This document shows positions 1 through 5,454 of a stretch of 5,547 nucleotides of DNA, one piece after another. The stretch's first letter is position 1, and each line of letters begins with the position of its first letter. The stretch covers positions 1 to 5,547 of the forward strand of contig CATLDS010000047.1 in assembly GCA_949902685.1 (NCBI GenBank). The letters run 5' to 3'. Below the pieces are notes generated by a model. That model did no database searches, was not told where the DNA came from, and saw nothing but the letters and a program-made list of their open reading frames with translations. Position numbers and translations under genes: made by a program. Source of the DNA: an uncultured Christensenellaceae bacterium. Lineage in GTDB: Bacteria > Bacillota > Clostridia > Christensenellales > UBA1242.

Positions 1-2196
1 TATAATGTATTACATCCTATGGGGTTTGACTCGTTCGGTCTACCTGCTGAGCAGTATGCAATAGACACTGGTAATCATCCTGATGTATTTACAGAAAAGA
101 ATATTCAGTATTTTACTGACCAGTTAAAGAATTTAGGATTTTCTTACGATTGGGATAGAGAGATTAAAACCAGCGATCCAGAATTTTATAAATGGACGCA
201 GTGGATATTTAAAAATTTATACGATGACGGACTTGCTAGATGTGTGGAGATGCCAGTTAACTGGTGTGAGGAATTAGGTTGTGTGCTTGCTAACGACGAG
301 ATAGTTGATGGTAAGAGTGAACGTGGCGGTTATCCAGTAGTCAAGAAGAACATGAAACAATGGGTAATCGATATACCAAAATATGCAGAGAAATTGTTGT
401 CAGGTCTAGATGATATAGATTGGCCAGAATCTACTAAAGCGATGCAGAGGAATTGGATAGGTAAATCTATAGGAGTAGAGGTCGATTTTGAGATAGTAGG
501 TGGCGGTAAATTTTCAATATTCACCACGTGTATTGAGACTATATATGGAATAACTTTTATGGTTATCGCGCCAGAGAGCAAATTGGTAGACGAATTAAAA
601 CCTCGCATTAAGAATTGGAGCGAAGTAGAGAAGTATAGGAAAGAGACTGCTAAAAAGTCGGATATGGAGCGTACCGAACTTAACAAGAGTAAATCTGGTT
701 GTATTCTCGAGGGTATTTATGCTGTTAATCCAGTGAATAATAGAGAAGTGCCACTTTTCTTAGGAGATTTCGTTCTCGCTAGTTATGGTACAGGAGCGGT
801 TATGGCTGTACCTAGCCATGATCAACGTGATTACGAATACGCGATAGTTCATAATATCCCTATGATACAGGTAATCAGTGGAAGAGATGTGGATAAGTCT
901 GCTTTTGAGAAACATGATTATCTAGGTAAAGGTTACAAACTTATTAATAGTGAAGAGTTTACAGGACTTACTGTCGAGCAAGCGAAAACTGCCATTACAG
1001 ATAAATTGGTTAAAATGGGATGCGCACGAGAGAGAGTGAACTACCGTATACGTGAATGGATATTTGCACGTCAAAGATATTGGGGAGAGCCTATACCTGT
1101 ATTACATTTTGATAATGGAGATACGAAGGCGTTAACAGATGATGAATTACCACTTACTTTACCAGTTCTAGAAGATTATAAGCCAGCTAAAGATGGCTCT
1201 AGTCCATTAGCAAAAGCGGTAGATTGGGTGAATGTAAAAGTTGGCGATAGGCTAGCCAAACGTGAGACTAGCACCATGCCTGGAAGTGCTGGTTCTAGTT
1301 GGTACTTCTTAAGATATATAGACCCTAAGAATAACAATGAAATAGCTGATAAAAAATTACTTGAACATTGGTTACCTGTTGACCTATATGTAGGTGGGCC
1401 AGAGCATGCAGTAGGGCATTTGTTGTACTCTAGAATGTGGAATAATTATCTGTTTGATAAGGGAGTAGTTCCTGTTAAAGAGCCGTTTAAGAAATTAGTT
1501 CACCCTGGTATGATATTGGGTGCTAATGGTATCAAGATGGGTAAGCGTTACCCAGAATATGTGGTTGACCCAAATGATATAGTGAAAAAATATGGTGGCG
1601 ATACTTTGCGACTATACGAGATGTTCATGGGACCTCTCGAGATGAGTAAGCCATGGGATGATAATGGTGTCGCTGGTGCAAAAAGATTTTTGGATAGAGT
1701 ATATAGAACTTATCAAGAAAAAAATATTGTTGACACTAACAACGGCGAACTGGATATGATATATCACCAGACTGTAAAGAAGGTCAGTGAAGATTACGAG
1801 AGCCTTAATTTCAATACTGCGATATCTCAAATGATGGTATTCACTAATGCGGTGCAAAAAATTAATGAAATTCCACGCGAATACGCAGAGGGATTTGTAA
1901 AATTACTTAATCCAATATGTCCATTCATGACAGAAGAACTATGGAGCGAACTAGGACATAAAGATACTATCGCATACGAGGCATGGCCTACGTACGATGA
2001 AAGTAAGATGGTAGTGGATACAATAGAGATACCTATTCAAGTTAATGGTAAACTTCGTGGAAAAATCACTGTTAGTAAAACTGCTAGTGAAGATGAGGTT
2101 AAGTCAACTGCGCTAGAAGAGGTGAAATCATATCTAACTAATGGATACAAGAAGATTGTTTATATTCCAGGAAGAATATTTAACATTGTTGTTTAA
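1..2196 (+). CDS. leuS: Leucyl-tRNA synthetase, 5'-truncated by window edge
   Basis: Cytoplasmic class I aminoacyl-tRNA synthetase that charges tRNA-Leu with leucine. The frame is open from base 1 and gives 731 residues. By recalled alignment to B. subtilis LeuRS (about 804 aa), roughly 69 N-terminal residues, including the HIGH motif, lie upstream. Residues 5-13 (HPMGFDSFG) follow the HIGH region. NWCEELG and the SERGG-PVV block mark the zinc/insert region. The CP1 editing domain spans roughly residues 150-320, with a GTGAVMAVPSHDQRDYE block ending near 279 (Asp274 and Asp277 kept). REWIFARQRYWGEPIP marks return to the catalytic core. The KMSKS loop reads KMGKR (residues 512-516). The C-terminal tRNA-binding part (IQVNGKLRG to the end) is complete. 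Departures from the classic form are TTCIET for TTRPDT and HAVGHLLY for HAVLHLLY. I recall KMGKR-type LeuRS from Clostridia, so this is probably a lineage form, not decay. An intrinsic terminator follows immediately. Confidence 0.97.
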   Translation, partial: YNVLHPMGFDSFGLPAEQYAIDTGNHPDVFTEKNIQYFTDQLKNLGFSYDWDREIKTSDPEFYKWTQWIFKNLYDDGLARCVEMPVNWCEELGCVLANDEIVDGKSERGGYPVVKKNMKQWVIDIPKYAEKLLSGLDDIDWPESTKAMQRNWIGKSIGVEVDFEIVGGGKFSIFTTCIETIYGITFMVIAPESKLVDELKPRIKNWSEVEKYRKETAKKSDMERTELNKSKSGCILEGIYAVNPVNNREVPLFLGDFVLASYGTGAVMAVPSHDQRDYEYAIVHNIPMIQVISGRDVDKSAFEKHDYLGKGYKLINSEEFTGLTVEQAKTAITDKLVKMGCARERVNYRIREWIFARQRYWGEPIPVLHFDNGDTKALTDDELPLTLPVLEDYKPAKDGSSPLAKAVDWVNVKVGDRLAKRETSTMPGSAGSSWYFLRYIDPKNNNEIADKKLLEHWLPVDLYVGGPEHAVGHLLYSRMWNNYLFDKGVVPVKEPFKKLVHPGMILGANGIKMGKRYPEYVVDPNDIVKKYGGDTLRLYEMFMGPLEMSKPWDDNGVAGAKRFLDRVYRTYQEKNIVDTNNGELDMIYHQTVKKVSEDYESLNFNTAISQMMVFTNAVQKINEIPREYAEGFVKLLNPICPFMTEELWSELGHKDTIAYEAWPTYDESKMVVDTIEIPIQVNGKLRGKITVSKTASEDEVKSTALEEVKSYLTNGYKKIVYIPGRIFNIVV

Positions 2197-2220
2197 AAGA
2201 TGCTTTCTTGCATCTTTTTT
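2195..2220 (+). terminator. Intrinsic terminator of leuS
   Basis: A 9-bp perfect stem (AAAAGATGC at 2195-2203 with GCATCTTTT at 2210-2218) closes a 6-nt loop (TTTCTT) and runs into a T tract ending at 2220. The left arm begins inside the leuS stop codon. Placement directly after the gene, perfect pairing and the T run make this a convincing Rho-independent terminator. It separates leuS from the glycosyltransferase transcript. Confidence 0.92.
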
Positions 2221-2228
2221 GCTAGTTA

Positions 2229-2252
2229 ATATTATTTTAACAAAAATAATAT
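2229..2252. repeat. 10-bp AT-only inverted repeat upstream of promoter
   Basis: ATATTATTTT (2229-2238) is perfectly complementary to AAAATAATAT (2243-2252) across a 4-nt spacer (AACA). It lies 19 bp upstream of the -35 box of the following gene. It could be a regulator site or an UP-like AT element, but all 20 arm bases are A or T, so chance is a real possibility in this spacer. Confidence 0.4.
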
Positions 2253-2271
2253 GCAATATTTAATATCCATA

Positions 2272-2300
2272 TTGACAAAATTAAGGTGTTGTATTATATT
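2272..2300 (+). promoter_or_regulatory. Sigma-70/SigA-type promoter for the GT2 gene
   Basis: The -35 box is a perfect TTGACA (2272-2277), the spacer is 17 nt, and the -10 box is TATATT (2295-2300, five of six to TATAAT). Transcription would start near 2307, leaving a leader of about 20 nt before the start codon at 2327. Position between a terminator and a gene, with ideal spacing, strongly supports it. A 12-bp palindrome overlaps its -10 and start point. Confidence 0.85.
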
Positions 2301-2309
2301 ATGCATAAT
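2298..2309. promoter_or_regulatory. 12-bp perfect palindrome over the -10/start point, possible operator
   Basis: ATTATGCATAAT is its own reverse complement and covers the last three bases of the -10 box and the predicted start of transcription. A dimeric repressor bound here would block the promoter. No known operator consensus is claimed. The AT-rich setting raises the chance of coincidence, though the central TGCA makes it less trivial than an A/T-only repeat. Confidence 0.35.
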
Positions 2310-2313
2310 TACG

Positions 2314-2319
2314 AAAGGA
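2314..2319 (+). promoter_or_regulatory. Ribosome binding site of the GT2 gene
   Basis: AAAGGA lies 7 nt upstream of the ATG at 2327 and fixes that codon as the start; no competing in-frame start with a Shine-Dalgarno is visible. Confidence 0.8.
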
Positions 2320-2326
2320 AACAACA

Positions 2327-3466
2327 ATGGAAATTCTATCTACAATTATCAAAATATTAGCAGGAATAGGTACTTTTTGGTACATAATGGGATTTTACAG
2401 AAATTTCTACTGGTTGGGTTTATTATATAATCAAAAATTTAGACCTACTAGAAATTATCACAAGTACGGTATATGTGTGGCTGCGAGAAACGAAGAGAAA
2501 GTTATAAGGAATTTATTAGACAGTATTAAGAATCAAGATTACCCACTAGAAAAATTAACTATTTATGTAGTTGCTGATAACTGTACAGATAATACGGCGA
2601 ATATTGTTCGAGAATTTGCTATTGAAAATCAAGTTAAGACAATAGTTTATGAACATCAAAATCCAGATGAACGTACCAAAGGTTACGCACTTCGTTATCT
2701 GTTTGAACAACTCAAAAACGAAGGGGGAGGGGTAGACCAAAACGAAGGATATTTCATCTTTGATGCGGACAACGTTTTAGCACCTGATTATATCTCCCGC
2801 ATGAACGAGGCATTTGATGAGGGAAATGAAATTGTTACCTCTTTTAGAAATTCAAAGAATTTGGGACAGAACTGGATATCATTCTCATATGCAATTCACT
2901 GGTTGAGAACTTGCTTAAGAGAACACAAAGGTAAAAATATTATGAAACTATCATGCAGAATTCAGGGTACAGGATTTCTGTTTGATAAGAAATATGTCCG
3001 CAATGGTTGGAATTATGTAAGTTTGACAGAAGATAGAGCATTCTGTACTGATGCTGTGTTACAAGGTGGAAGAGTGACTTATTGTGAAGCGGCGAGATTT
3101 TATGATGAACAACCTTATAATTTGAAAGTGGCATTGAGACAGAGAATACGCTGGGCAAAGGGGCATCTACAATCGTCCGTAGAAAATTGTCCTAGGTTAT
3201 TGAAAAACATAATCAAATTTGACGAGAATAGCGCTAAATCTTACGATACATTTTGGTTGAATTTCCCGGGTACTATAGAGAGTGGATTTAGAAAAATTAT
3301 CAGTTGGGCACTGAGAATTACCGTGGGTATTTTAGTAGCTAATGCTTGGGGTGTGGTGGCTGGTATATGCGTAGGAATTCTTACGGGTCTACTCAAAAAT
3401 TGGCTAAAGAATATGTTGATTGCCATATTTACTTATCTATGGTATTTTAAATATGTGCAAAAGTAA
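2327..3466 (+). CDS. Family 2 glycosyltransferase, membrane-anchored, frame ends early by frameshift
   Basis: Inverting GT-A glycosyltransferase of the cellulose/hyaluronan synthase-like GT2 group, expected to transfer sugar from a nucleotide-sugar to a lipid or growing glycan at the inner face of the membrane. A hydrophobic segment (residues about 4-24) leads into the GT2 fold. AARNEE (52-57) and VVADNCTDNT (81-90) form the nucleotide-binding start, DAD (146-148) is the metal-binding DxD, TED (234-236) carries the catalytic Asp, and QRIRW (272-276) is the QxxRW motif. Further hydrophobic segments lie near 331-355 and 362-375. This frame stops after 379 residues. The next frame continues without a stop through FPFFDLIGK and KVEWKPIPHD, which match the C-terminus I recall for this family. 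The intact protein would be about 428 residues. Catalytic residues are all upstream of the break, but a membrane segment and tail are lost. Substrate unknown. Confidence 0.88.
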   Translation: MEILSTIIKILAGIGTFWYIMGFYRNFYWLGLLYNQKFRPTRNYHKYGICVAARNEEKVIRNLLDSIKNQDYPLEKLTIYVVADNCTDNTANIVREFAIENQVKTIVYEHQNPDERTKGYALRYLFEQLKNEGGGVDQNEGYFIFDADNVLAPDYISRMNEAFDEGNEIVTSFRNSKNLGQNWISFSYAIHWLRTCLREHKGKNIMKLSCRIQGTGFLFDKKYVRNGWNYVSLTEDRAFCTDAVLQGGRVTYCEAARFYDEQPYNLKVALRQRIRWAKGHLQSSVENCPRLLKNIIKFDENSAKSYDTFWLNFPGTIESGFRKIISWALRITVGILVANAWGVVAGICVGILTGLLKNWLKNMLIAIFTYLWYFKYVQK

Positions 3467-3612
3467 ATTTCTTCAAATTGGTGTTTTATATTTTAATGTT
3501 CCCGTTCTTTGACCTTATTGGAAAGTATTCTATATATATAGCACTATTTACGAAAGTTGAGTGGAAACCTATCCCGCATGATGTAACGGTCGATGTTAAT
3601 AATATTAAATAA
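3463..3612 (+). pseudogene. Out-of-frame C-terminal tail of the GT2 glycosyltransferase
   Basis: Starting at GTA (3463), this frame encodes 49 residues beginning VNFFKLVFYILMFPFF, a hydrophobic segment, then ALFTKVEWKPIPHD and a short acidic end before TAA at 3610. It is -1 relative to the upstream frame. One extra A in the CAAAAG run at 3458-3463 would join the two as ...VQK-VNFFK... The tail has no ribosome binding site of its own; the only internal ATG (3496) sits mid-segment. It is therefore the natural end of the preceding gene and not a separate one. Whether the break is a true mutation or a base-calling error cannot be told from the sequence. Confidence 0.85.
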
Positions 3613-3622
3613 TTTAGTTAAC

Positions 3623-3647
3623 TTAGTTATTTATGTAAATAATCTAA
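3623..3647. repeat. Imperfect inverted repeat just after the GT2 gene
   Basis: TTAG-TTATTTA (3623-3633) pairs with TAAATAA-T-CTAA (3636-3647), that is 11 bp with one bulged T and a 2-nt centre (TG). The tiny spacer suits a protein-binding dyad better than an RNA hairpin. It starts 11 bp after the out-of-frame stop codon. The sequence is almost all A and T, so it could be chance. Confidence 0.3.
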
Positions 3648-3697
3648 ATAAATTAATAAAATAGCATGATATTCTAAATAGACTAGATTAAAAAAAT

Positions 3698-3729
3698 GCA
3701 ATTCTACTTATAGTAGAGTTGTTATTTTT
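3698..3729 (+). terminator. Intrinsic terminator downstream of the GT2 gene
   Basis: CAATTCTAC (3699-3707) pairs with GTAGAGTTG (3713-3721): 9 bp including one T-G wobble, loop TTATA, followed by a T-rich tract TTATTTTT (3722-3729). A run of A before the stem (3691-3696) can pair with the T tract and extend the helix. This ends the GT2 transcript and implies that the acyltransferase gene has its own promoter. Confidence 0.8.
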
Positions 3730-3756
3730 ACTCTAATTTTAGGTTTTAAGATTTAG

Positions 3757-3777
3757 AGAGAAAATGTACAATTCTCT
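3757..3777 (+). other. Weak hairpin upstream of the acyltransferase gene
   Basis: AGAGAA (3757-3762) pairs with TTCTCT (3772-3777) around a 9-nt loop, followed by TTTAATTT. It could be a backup terminator or leader structure, but six AT-rich pairs are weak support. It also overlaps the best, poor, -10 candidate (TACAAT, 3767-3772). Confidence 0.25.
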
Positions 3778-3813
3778 TTTAATTTAACATAAAAATATGT
3801 AATATAGCATCGT

Positions 3814-3818
3814 GGAGG
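3814..3818 (+). promoter_or_regulatory. Ribosome binding site of the acyltransferase gene
   Basis: GGAGG is followed by TAAA and then the ATG at 3823. Spacing of 4 nt is slightly short, but the match is strong and selects this start. Confidence 0.8.
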
Positions 3819-3822
3819 TAAA

Positions 3823-4602
3823 ATGAAAAGCGAGGGTAAAAAAACGATTTTTTACTCGGACGAGTTGAATGATGAATTTTCCACTGTTGAATTGGAGCAT
3901 AAACCAGTCAGCGAGAATTACGTTTATTATAAACGCAATATTTTCTGGAAAATTGGTCATACGTTTTGGAATCGATGTATAGGTGCACCTATTGCTATGA
4001 CTCATGCCAAGTTTAAGTTTGGTTGGAAGATAGTTAATAAAAAGGCTTTCAAACAAGCAAATAAAACAGGGTATTTTATTTATGGTAATCACACACAGTC
4101 GTTCTTCGATGCTGCAATGCCCAAAATTATCTCTAATAAAGATTGCTATACTATAGTAAATCCAGATAATTTGAATGTTAAGGGCATTGGTTGGTTAATA
4201 AAACGATTAGGCGCACTACCTCTGCCTAATGGTGTAAGTGACACTAAGAAATTCGTACGTGCTATTGACGAGATTATAGAGGACAAGCTACCTATTTTAA
4301 TTTATCCCGAAGCACATATTTGGCCGTATTACACCAAAATCCGTCCATTCAAATCAACCGCGTTTAGATATCCAGTGAAATATGATGTTCCGTCATTCTG
4401 CTTTGTTAACACTTATCAAAAGAGAAAGAACAAGGTAAGAATTGTGACATATGTAGATGGACCATTCTATCCAGATAAAGATTTGCCGATCAAAGAACGT
4501 ACTGAGAAATTAAGAAATGAAGTGTATAAACGAATGGTTGAATTGAGCACGAATAGCAATGTAGAAGTTATCAAGTATGAAAGGAGAGTAGATAGTGATT
4601 AA
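3823..4602 (+). CDS. PlsC-like lysophospholipid/glycerolipid acyltransferase, divergent motifs
   Basis: Predicted membrane-associated acyltransferase of the LPLAT family, which moves an acyl chain onto a lysophospholipid or other hydroxyl acceptor; 259 residues, a normal length for the group. The motif order fits. Block 1 is YGNHTQSFFDA (87-97), with the His90 catalytic candidate and Asp96. A middle block, RLGALPLP (128-135), follows. The block 3 equivalent is YPEAH (161-165), then IRPFKSTAFRYPVK. Block 4 is DVPSFCFV (188-195). Two points differ from textbook PlsC: His and Asp are separated by five residues, not the four of NHx4D, and the usual EGT is EAH. I recall similar NHTQ/PEAH proteins annotated as acyltransferases in Bacillota, so this may be a subfamily with its own acceptor. 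There is no signal peptide. The 3' end overlaps the GT8 gene by 8 nt, suggesting translational coupling and a shared pathway. Confidence 0.82.
   Translation: MKSEGKKTIFYSDELNDEFSTVELEHKPVSENYVYYKRNIFWKIGHTFWNRCIGAPIAMTHAKFKFGWKIVNKKAFKQANKTGYFIYGNHTQSFFDAAMPKIISNKDCYTIVNPDNLNVKGIGWLIKRLGALPLPNGVSDTKKFVRAIDEIIEDKLPILIYPEAHIWPYYTKIRPFKSTAFRYPVKYDVPSFCFVNTYQKRKNKVRIVTYVDGPFYPDKDLPIKERTEKLRNEVYKRMVELSTNSNVEVIKYERRVDSD
4581..4587 (+). promoter_or_regulatory. Ribosome binding site selecting a GTG start for the GT8 gene
   Basis: AAGGAGA sits inside the 3' end of the acyltransferase gene, 7 nt before GTG at 4595. It decides the unusual start: the only nearby ATG (4602) is out of frame. Confidence 0.85.
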
Positions 4603-5443
4603 TGTTTTATATACAGGCAATTCAAAAGTATTTGATGGTGTAGTTACGTCTAGTCTGTCTATTCTTAAACGTACTAATACTAGTGAGCCTTTTACATTCT
4701 ATATACTCACAATGGATATTACTCGAATAAAACCAGAATATACCGCTATCGAAGATGATATGGTGTCATTCTTGGATAAATTAGTTAAAACTTTCAATAA
4801 AGAAAATAGTGTAATAAAGATTGATGTAAGTCAAATTTATAACGAAGAGTTTCTTAAATGCCCTAACGAGAGTTGTTACTGCTCGCCATATACACTACTT
4901 AGATTATTAGTTGATTTAATTCCAGATATGCCTGATAAGTTACTTTACTTAGATATTGATATCATGTTCAATCGTGATATATGCGAATTGTACAATCAAG
5001 ATGTTGACGGATACGAGTATGCTGCAGCTAGGGACCATTATGGTAAATTCCTCATTCATCCTAATTATATAAATGCGGGTGTGATGTTGTATAATCTAAA
5101 AGAGATTAAAAGAACAGGTTTATTAAGAAAGGCAAGAGAACTTATTAGAAAGAGAAAATGGTTGTTCGCTGACCAAGATGCTATCTGGCATTCAACAACG
5201 AAAAATAAAATGTTACCACAGAAGTTTAACGACCAGAAGTTTTGTCATAAAAGTACAATTGTGAGACATTTTAGCAAAAGATTATTTTGGTTACCTTATC
5301 CGCATACTGACAATATCAAGCAGTGGATGATTGAGAAAGTACATAAGGTATTTAGGTATCACCAATTTGATGATATATTCGCTGAATATATAAAATTCAA
5401 AAATGAATTTGAACAAACAAAAGTTTGTGAAAATAAAAAATAG
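4595..5443 (+). CDS. Family 8 glycosyltransferase (LgtC/RfaI-like fold)
   Basis: Retaining GT-A glycosyltransferase of family GT8, the family of LgtC-type galactosyltransferases and glycogenin; 282 residues. It starts INVLYTGNSKVFDGVVTSSLSI (typical GT8 nucleotide-binding opening, after the GTG-encoded Met). YSPYT-like CSPYTLLRLL (96-105) precedes the metal-binding DxD, YLDIDIMF (118-125; Asp120 and Asp122). NAGVMLYNL (160-168) and DQDAIW (193-198) are clear family motifs. RHFS (224-227) supplies the late His expected as third metal ligand. There is no membrane segment, so it probably works at the cytoplasmic face on a lipid-linked acceptor. The donor (UDP-glucose or UDP-galactose are usual) cannot be told from sequence. 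It overlaps the acyltransferase gene and is followed after 11 nt by a lipoprotein gene, so all three are likely cotranscribed. The 3' end is very AT-rich (19 G/C in bases 5361-5450). Confidence 0.92.
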   Translation: MINVLYTGNSKVFDGVVTSSLSILKRTNTSEPFTFYILTMDITRIKPEYTAIEDDMVSFLDKLVKTFNKENSVIKIDVSQIYNEEFLKCPNESCYCSPYTLLRLLVDLIPDMPDKLLYLDIDIMFNRDICELYNQDVDGYEYAAARDHYGKFLIHPNYINAGVMLYNLKEIKRTGLLRKARELIRKRKWLFADQDAIWHSTTKNKMLPQKFNDQKFCHKSTIVRHFSKRLFWLPYPHTDNIKQWMIEKVHKVFRYHQFDDIFAEYIKFKNEFEQTKVCENKK

Positions 5444-5447
5444 GAGA
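5442..5447 (+). promoter_or_regulatory. Ribosome binding site of the lipoprotein gene
   Basis: AGGAGA overlaps the GT8 stop codon TAG and lies 7 nt before the ATG at 5455, which supports this start and close coupling with GT8. Confidence 0.8.
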
Positions 5448-5454
5448 TTAAATT

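Larger units (their letters stand above)
3613..3822. other. 210-bp non-coding gap between GT2 and acyltransferase genes
   Basis: Very AT-rich, with stops in all frames and no sign of a small gene or structured RNA gene. It holds an imperfect inverted repeat (3623-3647), an intrinsic terminator (3698-3729), a weaker hairpin (3757-3777) and the ribosome binding site of the next gene. No strong promoter is visible. The best guess is TTTTAA (3744-3749), 17 nt, TACAAT (3767-3772), whose -35 is poor. Confidence 0.7.

Noticed and set aside
1..6. TATAAT at the window start as a -10 box
   Set aside because: It lies inside the leuS coding frame (Tyr-Asn) in the conserved region just after the HIGH motif; there is no paired -35 in view and no gene start follows.
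330..686. Antisense open frame of 118 codons within leuS
   Set aside because: It is wholly opposite a strongly conserved coding region, has no recognisable domain or ribosome binding site, and looks like a shadow of leuS codon use. The other minus-strand frames at 1612-1857, 2555-2740, 2940-3158, 3241-3426 and 3784-4092 were dropped for the same reason.
2197..2326. T-box or leader regulation related to leucine
   Set aside because: A T-box would precede leuS, outside this window. This spacer has no T-box bulge sequence (TGGNACC-like) and belongs to the next gene's promoter.
3455..3466. Programmed -1 ribosomal frameshift in the GT2 gene
   Set aside because: The zero-frame codons G-CAA-AAG do not form an X-XXY-YYZ slippery heptamer (the CAA to GCA slip mispairs), no stimulatory hairpin or pseudoknot is evident just downstream, and upstream Shine-Dalgarno-like support is lacking. 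A one-base deletion or sequencing error is simpler.
3496..3612. Separate 38-codon small protein starting at ATG 3496
   Set aside because: No Shine-Dalgarno precedes it and it starts in the middle of a hydrophobic segment that continues upstream in frame; it is the tail of the GT2 gene.
3613..3822. Riboswitch, small RNA or CRISPR-like repeat in the long gap
   Set aside because: Only short AT-rich dyads and one terminator are present; there is no conserved multi-helix aptamer pattern and no regularly spaced repeats.
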